The position numbers and the translations under genes were made by a program. 64,000 nucleotides of DNA from a virus, in the IMG/VR virus record IMGVR_UViG_3300020472_000021, positions 1 through 64,000 of that record. One strand, written 5' to 3'. Positions 57,925 through 63,105 of this stretch are shown piece by piece (positions within the stretch are counted from its first letter, which is position 1; every line of letters starts with the position of its first letter). The notes beneath the pieces were generated by a model. It saw nothing but the letters and a program-made list of their open reading frames with translations. It was not told the origin of the DNA and ran no database searches.

Positions 57925-58033
57925 TTTGATCTCCACGTAAGAAGGCGTTTGCGGCACGACTCTCGAATTCATCACAGAAGTTATCAAAGTCATTCAGAAT
58001 GCCTTCATAATCTAGCTCAGGTTTTTTAGTCAT
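57785..58033 (-). CDS. Small acidic hypothetical protein (82 residues)
   Basis: The first 38 residues (TKKPELDYEGILNDFDNFCD) look like an acidic helical protein. The last 45 residues overlap the coiled-coil gene in another frame and are of low complexity. Its ATG at 58033 has no strong ribosome site. A CTAAATA element lies about 58 bases upstream, so it may be first in the late group that leads to gp25. Confidence 0.5.
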   Translation of the reverse strand: MTKKPELDYEGILNDFDNFCDEFESRAANAFLRGDQNDGRVISKSEEIGTGTPDAVREVHHTRAEDIPARAAVVTIPTTNVE

Positions 58034-58062
58034 TTTTTACCGCGGAAATTTTTTTCAAATTT

Positions 58063-58081
58063 ATGGTTTTAAAAAAACCAT
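58063..58081. other. Short perfect inverted repeat
   Basis: ATGGTTTT-AAA-AAAACCAT in the 157-base gap between the acidic small gene and the GIY-YIG-like gene. It is flanked on both sides by copies of TTTCAAATTTAT. AT-rich, with no clear T-tract direction, so it may be a weak terminator or a protein site. Confidence 0.45.
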
Positions 58082-58090
58082 TTTCAAATT

Positions 58091-58097
58091 TATTTAG
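58091..58097 (-). promoter_or_regulatory. Late-promoter-like element CTAAATA
   Basis: CTAAATA on the minus strand, 58 bases before the ATG at 58033 and next to the inverted repeat. It would mark the start of the late structural block. Confidence 0.45.
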
Positions 58098-58190
58098 CTG
58101 TCGTCTGGATACTTTTGTAGGTTAGCTCTTTTGGATTTTCGCTCGGGCTTAAGGGGGTAGGGGGCGCACACCCCAATCACTGCAAATCTG

Positions 58191-58892
58191 TCACCGTGTT
58201 GCGATCCACTGTGGATCTGTGGTGACACATCCGACAGGTGCAAATCCTGTGAGTGTGCGATAATCCCAAATGAATTTCAATTTCTGTTCCTTAATCGGTC
58301 CACCTCTGCGTCCTGTCATGTCTGCGGTTGGTTGGTCTATGGCGTTCAATTTGAATTTAACAGGTGAATTCTTTGCAGTCTCACCGACCCAACCTGATTT
58401 CCATGCGTCTGGTTTGCCGTGTCTGTCATATGATTTTAATGCAAGGCGTGTCATAAATTTGTCTAGCATGGCACGTGTCATTACAAACCACTCATTGCCA
58501 CCTGCCTGTTCAGAATAAAAATGCTTATAACGCTCAGGCACTTTATGGTCATGTCCATGTAGTGTTGAATATCCTTGCTTACGCAGTAGCATGTGAATCC
58601 ACTCTTCGGACCAACCACAATTATTCACTGCGAGCATGTCAATAATAATTTGGTCACCAGCGAGTTTAGTCCGTGACCCCTGCATGATTTCCCATGCAGC
58701 AGATTCGCCACCAGCAGCAAGACCAATTTTGACAGCGACGTATTGTGACTTGTCATTAGTCACGGCGTTGTCCTTTGATGTCCAAACGTAAATGCTGCCT
58801 GGTGCGAACTTAAGATTTCCAGGTTGCAAGTGTGAAGGATCTGCTACGCTTCCGAACTTGTGACCTTTGGGGAGTTCTGTTCTTGTTGGCAT
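58191..58892 (-). CDS. GIY-YIG / T5orf172-like protein
   Basis: 233 residues from the ATG at 58892. The segments SIYVWTS (about residues 32-38), YVAVKIGLA (about 50-58), EEWIHMLLRKQGY (about 100-112) and HFYSEQAGGNEWFV (about 126-139) resemble the T5orf172 / MUG113 branch of GIY-YIG nuclease-like domains. The C-terminal part is basic (KPDAWKSGWVG). It could be a DNA endonuclease or a homing-type protein; catalytic residues are not certain. It is the first gene of the non-structural region. Confidence 0.45.
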   Translation of the reverse strand: MPTRTELPKGHKFGSVADPSHLQPGNLKFAPGSIYVWTSKDNAVTNDKSQYVAVKIGLAAGGESAAWEIMQGSRTKLAGDQIIIDMLAVNNCGWSEEWIHMLLRKQGYSTLHGHDHKVPERYKHFYSEQAGGNEWFVMTRAMLDKFMTRLALKSYDRHGKPDAWKSGWVGETAKNSPVKFKLNAIDQPTADMTGRRGGPIKEQKLKFIWDYRTLTGFAPVGCVTTDPQWIATR

Positions 58893-58919
58893 GATGTAGA
58901 GAGAAAGAGAGTTGAACGA

Positions 58920-58951
58920 CAAAAAAAATCAGACCGCTTAGTGGCGGTCTG
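58920..58951 (-). terminator. Intrinsic terminator whose loop holds the stop codon of the gene
   Basis: On the minus strand CAGACCGC pairs with GCGGTCTG around loop CACTAA, followed by eight Ts. The TAA (58938-58940) of the 55-residue gene lies in the loop, so the terminator overlaps the last three codons. Confidence 0.9.
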
Positions 58952-59105
58952 AAATATACCAAGTTCCACCTGTGGGAACTTCGAGGGTTTCAAAATTGCG
59001 TCTTGCCATTGCGTCAAGGGCAGCACGTACAACTGGATCTTTAGATGCGGTCTCGTTCATTAAGACCTGTCCGTTGTAGAAAGATTTGAGTTCTTTGTTG
59101 TTCAT
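58938..59105 (-). CDS. Small hypothetical protein (55 residues), UTR-less unit
   Basis: A 55-codon gene with an acid and base mix, ending in GGTWYISDRH. The TATACT -10 box ends exactly 6 bases before the ATG, so the mRNA should begin at or near the start codon. The stop codon lies inside the terminator loop. The transcript should be barely longer than the gene. No family is recognised. Confidence 0.7.
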   Translation of the reverse strand: MNNKELKSFYNGQVLMNETASKDPVVRAALDAMARRNFETLEVPTGGTWYISDRH

Positions 59106-59111
59106 GTCTTA

Positions 59112-59155
59112 AGTATAAACAGAAAATGCCCCGAATGGGGGCATTAGTGGACACT
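59112..59155 (-). promoter_or_regulatory. Early-type promoter (leaderless), variant box
   Basis: -10 TATACT at 59112-59117; 27 bases further upstream is CCACTA preceded by GTGT, close to the box at 63053. The terminator hairpin of the previous gene (59125-59145) lies between the box and the -10. Confidence 0.55.
59121..59145 (-). terminator. Terminator hairpin of the 46-residue gene, nested in the next promoter
   Basis: AATGCCCC-CATTC-GGGGCATT followed by TTTTC on the minus strand. It directly precedes the TATACT -10 box of the next gene. Confidence 0.7.
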
Positions 59156-59294
59156 ATTCCGATTGGCATAGTGTGGGGTCAATCTTGCATAGTTGATCCA
59201 TTTTATTTTGTTGGATGGTATCAACCTTTTTTATTGCAGTCGTTCCCACTTGGAGACCGACGACTAAGACAACGGCGACAAGAATAAATCTCAT
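59154..59294 (-). CDS. Small secreted or membrane-anchored protein (46 residues)
   Basis: 46 codons from the ATG at 59294, overlapping the previous stop as ATGA. The N-terminal hydrophobic stretch RFILVAVVLVVGLQVGTTA should be a signal peptide or a single span; the short polar tail has two cysteines (CKIDPTLC). It could act in the periplasm or inner membrane. No family is recognised. Confidence 0.65.
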   Translation of the reverse strand: MRFILVAVVLVVGLQVGTTAIKKVDTIQQNKMDQLCKIDPTLCQSE

Positions 59295-59446
59295 GCGTGG
59301 TTCAATGTGAATTCACAACGAATGCCAGCACCTTGATAAAATGCGAGCATGTCCTGTGCTTTCGCAAAACTGCTAAACGTTATATGCCTTGGTTGACCTT
59401 GGTCGAATGGCATCCAATAGCGAATAGTGTTTTTTGATGATTGCAT
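59291..59446 (-). CDS. Small hypothetical protein (51 residues)
   Basis: From the ATG at 59446: QSSKNTIRYWMPFDQGQPRH followed by a helical part and an end with GIRCEFTLNHA. A longer in-frame form would start inside the preceding terminator and promoter, so the shorter form is preferred. The predicted -10 box lies 24 bases upstream. Its pattern (one alpha-beta unit) is unrecognised. Confidence 0.6.
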   Translation of the reverse strand: MQSSKNTIRYWMPFDQGQPRHITFSSFAKAQDMLAFYQGAGIRCEFTLNHA

Positions 59447-59469
59447 AGAGTGATTTGCTGAACAATGTA

Positions 59470-59512
59470 AGTATAGGACATAACAGGCACGGCGCAAGGT
59501 CCTTAGTGCCAG
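59470..59512 (-). promoter_or_regulatory. Early-type promoter, box CTGGCAC
   Basis: -10 TATACT at 59470-59475, 30 bases, then CTGGCAC at 59506-59512 with AAA before it on the minus strand. It begins right after the 13-bp terminator of the gene upstream. The left half of the palindrome is lost. Confidence 0.6.
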
Positions 59513-59515
59513 TTT

Positions 59516-59554
59516 GAAAAATGCCATACCTTCTGTCCTGGGAAGGTATGGCAT
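59516..59554 (-). terminator. Strong intrinsic terminator with 13-bp stem
   Basis: ATGCCATACCTTC and GAAGGTATGGCAT are perfect complements around an 8-base loop, followed by TTTTT on the minus strand. It should stop transcription after the 101-residue gene. Confidence 0.9.
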
Positions 59555-59565
59555 GGTGTATGATG

Positions 59566-59871
59566 TCAAGTCAGACTCATGTGAGTAAGGACCTGAGAGA
59601 TCATGACGGCATCCTGTCTGAATTGTTTTTTGTATGCCGCTGCGATGCAGTGAAAATTCACCAGCATGTCTTCGACTTCAGAGTCTGGAAGTTCGATGTA
59701 AAGGATTTTGCATTCTTCGCGCTCACCCTTCCAGAATCCTTCGCCGTCGATAAATGTTCCGTACTCAAGGAGTGGCATCACTTCGCGTCTGATGAAATCA
59801 TCCATCATTGCATCGGTGACTCTGCCATTGTCGGGAATGTTGCGTCCCATTGTCAATTCGAGTCGGATCAT
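59566..59871 (-). CDS. Hypothetical protein (101 residues)
   Basis: Acidic alpha-beta protein, starting IRLELTMGRNIPDNGRVTDAM and containing DGEGFWKGEREECKILYIEL. The pattern of strands and helices could form a compact domain. No family is recognised. It has its own predicted promoter (59895-59937) and a strong terminator. Confidence 0.72.
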   Translation of the reverse strand: MIRLELTMGRNIPDNGRVTDAMMDDFIRREVMPLLEYGTFIDGEGFWKGEREECKILYIELPDSEVEDMLVNFHCIAAAYKKQFRQDAVMISQVLTHMSLT

Positions 59872-59894
59872 AGAAAGTTCGTTGGTACATTACA

Positions 59895-59937
59895 AGTCTA
59901 ACAAAAAACCCTCACCGTGTGGGGCGAGGGTGTCCAG
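59895..59937 (-). promoter_or_regulatory. Early-type promoter, box AACTGGACA
   Basis: -10-like TAGACT at 59895-59900, then 30 bases, then CTGGACA at 59931-59937 on the minus strand. The spacing equals that of the other members. The terminator of the upstream gene lies inside the 30 bases. The left half (CAATA) is weakly palindromic. Confidence 0.5.
59902..59931 (-). terminator. Intrinsic terminator of the 52-residue gene, nested in the next promoter
   Basis: ACCCTC pairs with GAGGGT on the minus strand with a GC-rich interior, followed by six Ts. Confidence 0.8.
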
Positions 59938-59942
59938 TTATT

Positions 59943-60101
59943 CTATTGGCACATCTCCTCGAATCTTTTGATTGCGAGTTTTGCTGCCTTGTCTGCGATC
60001 TCATCCTCAGAATAGACACCTGTGTTTAACCTTGCTTCAAGTTCAGTTAAGCAGTCGTCGAAAATTCCTTCAAGGAGTGATTCGTTTGCAAGTGTGGACA
60101 T
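59943..60101 (-). CDS. Small acidic helical protein (52 residues)
   Basis: 52 codons; the ATG at 60101 is preceded by GGAG 6 bases upstream, a clear ribosome site. Two helices with many acids (NESLLEGIFDDCLTELEARL; DEIADKAAKLAIKRFEEM). It looks like a small protein-binding inhibitor or regulator, but this is a guess. Its predicted mRNA has a leader of about 70 bases. Confidence 0.68.
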   Translation of the reverse strand: MSTLANESLLEGIFDDCLTELEARLNTGVYSEDEIADKAAKLAIKRFEEMCQ

Positions 60102-60178
60102 AAGGTCTCCGATTGAAAAATGTGTGAGGGGCGTAGTCAGTGCGTCCGTAGACCGTTGCTTAAACCCTTCACTCTTTT

Positions 60179-60232
60179 AATATAAACCATTTTGAAACAG
60201 AATGGTGAAACTGTGTGCCAGTTTGTCAACTG
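60179..60232 (-). promoter_or_regulatory. Early-type promoter with full palindrome
   Basis: -10 TATATT at 60179-60184, 27 bases, CACACA at 60212-60217, then the palindrome CAGTT-GACA-AACTG at 60219-60232 on the minus strand. The consensus member of the family. Confidence 0.8.
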
Positions 60233-60233
60233 G

Positions 60234-60245
60234 ATTCGGGCCGGA
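60234..60245. repeat. 12-base exact repeat, copy 1 (ATTCGGGCCGGA)
   Basis: The GC-rich sequence ATTCGGGCCGGA occurs here and at 61447-61458, both in non-coding gaps between transcription units. It is unusual in an AT-rich genome. Confidence 0.6.
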
Positions 60246-60247
60246 TT

Positions 60248-60433
60248 TTATGCGAATAGAGGTCGCATAAAATCTTTGAATGCTTCGCGCTTGAAATCTG
60301 CAAGGTGTCGCATCTCATCTTCAGAGAGAATCAGGTCGTAACCCTCACCCCTCATCTCATCATAACATGCTTGAGAGATGGACTTGTCTGTGATGTCGTA
60401 ATCAGCAAGCGAGACGTGTTTGAAAAATGACAT
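60248..60433 (-). CDS. Hypothetical protein (61 residues)
   Basis: From the ATG at 60433, overlapping the stop of the upstream gene (TGATG). SFFKHVSLADYDITDKSISQ at the start, a helical middle and a basic, aromatic end. No family is recognised. It is the second gene of a two-gene operon. Confidence 0.68.
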   Translation of the reverse strand: MSFFKHVSLADYDITDKSISQACYDEMRGEGYDLILSEDEMRHLADFKREAFKDFMRPLFA

Positions 60434-60678
60434 CAGCACATCCCCCAATATTGGAGGTCTGTGCCAGCGTGCATTTCGTTGAACATGCTTTGGATTTCGT
60501 AGTAGTCTGCGTCATCCCATAGCACGCCGTCCTCAGTACTCAAAAATCCACAGTCTTCTTTGATTACTGTTTTGAATTCTGTGAATCCACAGCACTCAAG
60601 AGCGAGACGGTAAAGGCACTCTGTATTCTGAATCCAGAGAGCGACGTTCCAAGTCTCGTAATCTTTCCAACCGTTCAT
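60433..60678 (-). CDS. Hypothetical protein with KDYETWNVALWIQN motif (81 residues)
   Basis: The N-terminal KDYETWNVALWIQNTE is the start pattern of a short domain widespread in cyanobacteria and their phages (probably the DUF7249 group), of unknown function. It contains several tryptophans and cysteines. It has a predicted promoter with the -10 box 29 bases upstream of the ATG. Confidence 0.72.
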   Translation of the reverse strand: MNGWKDYETWNVALWIQNTECLYRLALECCGFTEFKTVIKEDCGFLSTEDGVLWDDADYYEIQSMFNEMHAGTDLQYWGMC

Positions 60679-60706
60679 AAAATGCTTTGATTTGTTTGAC
60701 TCTTTA

Positions 60707-60765
60707 AATATAAACGATTTTGAGTGAGAATAGGAGAAGTGTGTGCCACTAATATAATTGGCACG
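60707..60765 (-). promoter_or_regulatory. Early-type promoter, weak palindrome
   Basis: -10 TATATT at 60707-60712, 27 bases, CACACA at 60740-60745 on the minus strand. The palindrome is degenerate (CAATT-N4-TAGTG). TGCCA and TGGCA flank the site as an outer inverted repeat. The core between box and -10 shares TCAAAAT and GTTTATATT with the 60179 site. Confidence 0.7.
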
Positions 60766-60826
60766 AGGTCAGCCAGAATTTTGTTTCATTATGTAACGAT
60801 ATTGTCCAAATGGGTCGATCTGTGTT

Positions 60827-60832
60827 TATAAT
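60827..60832 (+). promoter_or_regulatory. Plus-strand -10 element TATAAT
   Basis: TATAAT 25 bases before the ATG at 60858, with TTGTCC about 19 bases further upstream as a possible -35. It does not have the CACACA box and may be read directly by the host polymerase. Confidence 0.5.
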
Positions 60833-60857
60833 GAGTGAGTACAAACGTAAATCACGT

Positions 60858-61187
60858 ATGCCAACCGCAACCGTCTCCAAGTCAACCGTAGCAAAACCAG
60901 CACGCAAGACAAGGACACGCAAAGCACCTGCTAAAAAAGCAGCAGTACGCAAAGTCACCGTCACAACCTTCAAAGGTGGCAAGGCAGTCGCAAAGGTCAC
61001 AACCCTGAAACGTCCAAGCACTCGCAACCTCATTTCAGGTGATCGCTATCTCAAGGATTTTCAAACACGTTGGGCAATCCATTCATTTGAGATCCAAGAA
61101 TTAGTCAAGGACTTTCGCAAGGGTTTCGATTTTGTCACTCCCTATCACGCTCAACTCGTAAATCAAGTTAAGCAGTGGACAGTCTAA
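60858..61187 (+). CDS. Basic histone-H1-like DNA-binding protein (109 residues)
   Basis: The first 50 residues are rich in Lys, Arg, Ala, Thr and Pro (for example KPARKTRTRKAPAKKAAVRK), as in the tails of bacterial H1-like proteins, and are followed by TTFKGGKAVAKVTTLKRP. The rest (about residues 58-109) is a compact, helical domain with Trp, Tyr and Phe. It could condense or protect phage or host DNA. The start at 60858 is preferred because an upstream frame-open ATG at 60831 overlaps the -10 box. It is transcribed against its neighbours and ends before an intrinsic terminator. Confidence 0.72.
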   Translation: MPTATVSKSTVAKPARKTRTRKAPAKKAAVRKVTVTTFKGGKAVAKVTTLKRPSTRNLISGDRYLKDFQTRWAIHSFEIQELVKDFRKGFDFVTPYHAQLVNQVKQWTV

Positions 61188-61194
61188 CAAGTTG

Positions 61195-61233
61195 CACACA
61201 AGCACCCCACAGGGTGCTTTTTTCATGTATTAT
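61195..61233 (+). promoter_or_regulatory. Plus-strand early-type promoter, terminator nested inside
   Basis: CACACA at 61195-61200, 27 bases, then TATTAT at 61228-61233, the same spacing as on the minus strand. A terminator hairpin (61201-61218) fills the spacer. GTTG before the box is a partial palindrome half. Confidence 0.7.
61201..61223 (+). terminator. Intrinsic terminator of the histone-like gene
   Basis: AGCACCC-CACA-GGGTGCT followed by six Ts, 14 bases after the stop codon. Confidence 0.92.
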
Positions 61234-61256
61234 TAAAGAGTAAAGCAATTCACCCT

Positions 61257-61406
61257 ATGATGACCTACAACACAGATTTCGTTGAAGCACGTGCAGAGGA
61301 CATCTTCGATTCATGGGTCACTCAGTTTTTCAGAGACCTAACACCTGCGGATGAGTCAGCACTCTACTCACTCGCTCTCGACACAGCAATCGAAGAGTCA
61401 AACTAA
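61257..61406 (+). CDS. Small acidic protein (49 residues)
   Basis: 49 codons from the ATG at 61257 (a second ATG follows directly). Acidic, helical, with aromatic residues (DIFDSWVTQFFRDL). The -10 box TATTAT lies 23 bases upstream. Codon use is richer in G and C than the rest of the window. No family is recognised. Confidence 0.68.
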   Translation: MMTYNTDFVEARAEDIFDSWVTQFFRDLTPADESALYSLALDTAIEESN

Positions 61407-61413
61407 AAAATCC

Positions 61414-61436
61414 ACCCCTCGAAAGAGGGGTATTTT
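61414..61436 (+). terminator. Intrinsic terminator of the 49-residue gene
   Basis: ACCCCTC-GAAA-GAGGGGT with a GAAA tetraloop, followed by ATTTTA. It lies 7 bases after the stop codon. Confidence 0.85.
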
Positions 61437-61446
61437 AATGCAAAAA

Positions 61447-61458
61447 ATTCGGGCCGGA
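61447..61458. repeat. 12-base exact repeat, copy 2 (ATTCGGGCCGGA)
   Basis: Second copy of the repeat at 60234-60245, in the convergent gap between the plus-strand gene and the minus-strand gene at 61492. Confidence 0.6.
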
Positions 61459-61476
61459 CCGATAGTACATATGCAC

Positions 61477-61503
61477 TAAAAAACGGACTCCTTAGAGTCC
61501 GTT
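61477..61503 (-). terminator. Intrinsic terminator with stop codon in the loop
   Basis: On the minus strand AACGGACTC pairs with GAGTCCGTT around a four-base loop TAAG, followed by six Ts. TAA (61492-61494) is the stop codon of the 60-residue gene. Confidence 0.92.
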
Positions 61504-61674
61504 CATGAAATCTGAAATCGCTTCCAAATATTCTTCGTAAGTTGAATAACGATTTTTGAAATCGTTGGGAACCTCACGCTTTAAATGTGATTGGCAAGAC
61601 TCGTTGATCTCGCGAACTGTGTAACCCTTTTCGAGGAGTGAAGGAAAGAACTCTTGAAGATTTGATTTATTCAT
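61492..61674 (-). CDS. Small hypothetical protein (60 residues), UTR-less unit
   Basis: From the ATG at 61674, whose -10 TATAAT ends exactly 6 bases upstream, so the mRNA should be leaderless; the stop is within the terminator loop. Helical protein NKSNLQEFFPSLLEKGYTVR and a basic middle. No family is recognised. Confidence 0.72.
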   Translation of the reverse strand: MNKSNLQEFFPSLLEKGYTVREINESCQSHLKREVPNDFKNRYSTYEEYLEAISDFMNGL

Positions 61675-61680
61675 ATCCTT

Positions 61681-61735
61681 ATTATACACACGCAACCGAC
61701 CCAAATAGGAAAAATGTGTGACAGTTCCTCAACTG
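61681..61735 (-). promoter_or_regulatory. Early-type promoter, leaderless
   Basis: -10 TATAAT at 61681-61686, 28 bases, CACACA at 61715-61720, palindrome CAGTT-GAGG-AACTG at 61722-61735. The stop codon of the upstream gene (TGA at 61729-61731) lies in its centre. Confidence 0.8.
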
Positions 61736-62037
61736 TCTTGGGCGGCTGACTTTTGATGTACTGGAAATGATAGACTCTCACCAGGTTCTAGACCATATGT
61801 GACAGTAGTGACACTGCCCACTAGATCATCAAGCGTCTCTGTATCAAATGTACATTCAATCTCATTCAGTAACTCATCCTCTGAGTAATTAGAAAAATCC
61901 TCCGTGAGTGTCTGAGATACAAATGAATACATGTCCTTATGATCCATGCTATCAATGCACAGTTCAACATAACGATCAATAAGATCTGAACACTGTGCGG
62001 TTGTGAGTTTGTAAGGCATTGAGTTTGAATCAGACAT
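61729..62037 (-). CDS. Acidic hypothetical protein (102 residues)
   Basis: 102 residues from the ATG at 62037, chosen because a -10 TATAAT box lies exactly 6 bases upstream. Acidic, helical at the start (AQCSDLIDRYVELCIDSMDHKD) and beta-like at the end. The stop codon is in the palindrome of the next promoter. No family is recognised. Confidence 0.7.
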   Translation of the reverse strand: MSDSNSMPYKLTTAQCSDLIDRYVELCIDSMDHKDMYSFVSQTLTEDFSNYSEDELLNEIECTFDTETLDDLVGSVTTVTYGLEPGESLSFPVHQKSAAQDS

Positions 62038-62043
62038 GATACT

Positions 62044-62107
62044 ATTATAACACACCGTAGGCACATTGCAACAAAAATCCAGCTGACCGTGTGCAGTTTG
62101 TCTAGTG
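62044..62107 (-). promoter_or_regulatory. Early-type promoter, leaderless, with longer spacer
   Basis: -10 TATAAT at 62044-62049, then 38 bases instead of 27, then CACACG at 62088-62093 and a CACTA-GACA-AACTG palindrome at 62094-62107. The extra 11 bases equal about one helix turn. A second direct repeat GTGTGCC flanks it. Confidence 0.6.
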
Positions 62108-62125
62108 GCACACGGTGTGTTGATT

Positions 62126-62284
62126 TTATCTGTAACTCGGTGTAATATAGTATTCTCCGTCGTAGTAATCCGATTCAATCCAATTCTTTATACCTACATC
62201 TTCTCCATAAGAGTTTATTAACTCTTCTCTTTGTTCATTTAACTCATTAATGAAAAATTGTTGATTCTTGTTAACATTTTCCAT
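62126..62284 (-). CDS. Small acidic protein (52 residues)
   Basis: 52 codons from the ATG at 62284 (helix with NQQFFINELNEQREELINSY, then acid- and tyrosine-rich end). A TATAAT at 62311-62316 lies 27 bases upstream, but no CACACA box is visible at the expected distance, so it may follow another promoter type. No family is recognised. Confidence 0.65.
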   Translation of the reverse strand: MENVNKNQQFFINELNEQREELINSYGEDVGIKNWIESDYYDGEYYITPSYR

Positions 62285-62310
62285 AATAGATTAGAGCGAG
62301 GTTAGTATTA

Positions 62311-62316
62311 ATTATA
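62311..62316 (-). promoter_or_regulatory. -10 element TATAAT without the early-type box
   Basis: TATAAT on the minus strand, 27 bases before the ATG at 62284, with no consensus -35. Confidence 0.45.
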
Positions 62317-62364
62317 ACACAACATGTATTAAACACGTTCTGTTAAATCTTAAGTTTTTATAAA

Positions 62365-62407
62365 AACAAAAAAACGCACTTTCTGAAAAAACTCAAAAAG
62401 TGCGTTT
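62365..62407 (-). terminator. Intrinsic terminator with 11-bp stem
   Basis: AAACGCACTTT and AAAGTGCGTTT are perfect complements on the minus strand, with an A/T loop, followed by seven Ts. Confidence 0.9.
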
Positions 62408-62414
62408 CTTAAGT

Positions 62415-62762
62415 TTATGCTATTTCGAGACTTTCAGAATTATGTATTATCATACCATCAAAGAATGGTACAACTTTACCTCTGAAACTTACGAACCACT
62501 CAAATTGCTTTTGAAACACACCTGCACCGTATTTGACCTCATCAAGTAATGCATTTAGTCTGGACTTGGTAGTCACAGTCTCCCATCCGCATGATGATAT
62601 CTTTAATGCTTGCGTAGTGTGGTCAAATGTAGCGATGTTGTGACCATGTAGATAAACAGAACTGCAATTAGAAGCATCATTGTATCTGACCATTGTATTT
62701 GATCCAGACCAGTTGCCTTTGTTGCTAACTGCGAAGTTCATTTGTCTTTCAAGTTTACGCAT
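62415..62762 (-). CDS. Hypothetical protein (115 residues)
   Basis: A soluble, beta-rich protein with a GNWSGSNTMVRYND motif near the start, LHGHNIATFD in the middle and TTKSRLNALLDEV with FQKQFEWFV near the end. Such SGSNT / TKSRLNAL proteins recur in cyanophage genomes; none has a known function to my knowledge. The ATG at 62762 is tentative; 62741 is possible, as is 62816, which is coupled to the upstream stop (TAGTGATG). Confidence 0.65.
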   Translation of the reverse strand: MRKLERQMNFAVSNKGNWSGSNTMVRYNDASNCSSVYLHGHNIATFDHTTQALKISSCGWETVTTKSRLNALLDEVKYGAGVFQKQFEWFVSFRGKVVPFFDGMIIHNSESLEIA

Positions 62763-62818
62763 GAATGTAAGAAGGAATAGGTTAATAAAAGTTTTCAACA
62801 GGGTGTGGAAAAACATCA

Positions 62819-63007
62819 CTAAACCACAGGGTCTAGTGATGCTGTAACAGATGCGTCAAGTTTGGCATTTAATGTCCAAAGATTTTGACACTCATCGTCA
62901 TCCTGAATGAAAGGACAGTCAAGAGCACGATCCAAAGAGGCGACGTATGCTTGTGCTTCTTCGATTGTGAGTTCAAGTGTGATCATGTTGGGAACTTTGT
63001 TTGACAT
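62819..63007 (-). CDS. Small acidic protein (62 residues)
   Basis: From the ATG at 63007, with the -10 TATAAT ending exactly 6 bases upstream (leaderless). ITLELTIEEAQAYVASLDRAL suggests a small alpha-beta protein; two cysteines lie in CPFIQDDDEC. No family is recognised. Confidence 0.72.
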   Translation of the reverse strand: MSNKVPNMITLELTIEEAQAYVASLDRALDCPFIQDDDECQNLWTLNAKLDASVTASLDPVV

Positions 63008-63013
63008 GTTCTT

Positions 63014-63066
63014 ATTATAGACGAGATTGGCAACAGTGGGGAGAATAGTGGACAGTTTCTCAACTG
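63014..63066 (-). promoter_or_regulatory. Early-type promoter, leaderless
   Basis: -10 TATAAT at 63014-63019, about 26 bases, CCACTA in place of CACACA, palindrome CAGTT-GAGA-AACTG at 63053-63066. Confidence 0.75.
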
Positions 63067-63068
63067 GT

Positions 63069-63101
63069 CTACCTATCTCTTTGCCACTGCTGCTCAACCA
63101 T
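63069..63101 (-). other. Ten-codon leader-like open frame between two promoters
   Basis: An ATG at 63101, only 4 bases after a -10 box, opens a frame of ten codons (MVEQQWQRDR) closing at 63069, just before the palindrome of the next promoter. It could be a leader peptide or simply a spacer. Confidence 0.3.
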
Positions 63102-63105
63102 ATCT

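Noticed and set aside
58141-58190. G-quadruplex in GGGGGTAGGGGGCGC
   Set aside because: Only two G runs of sufficient length; at least four are normally needed.
58844-59032. A 62-residue frame opposite the start of the GIY-YIG-like gene and its terminator
   Set aside because: It runs through the strong terminator hairpin and in the wrong register against the 55-residue gene with a proper promoter.
59527-59569. Longer start for the 51-residue protein (MAFFKLALRTLRRAC)
   Set aside because: It would start inside the 13-bp terminator stem and before the predicted promoter of the same gene.
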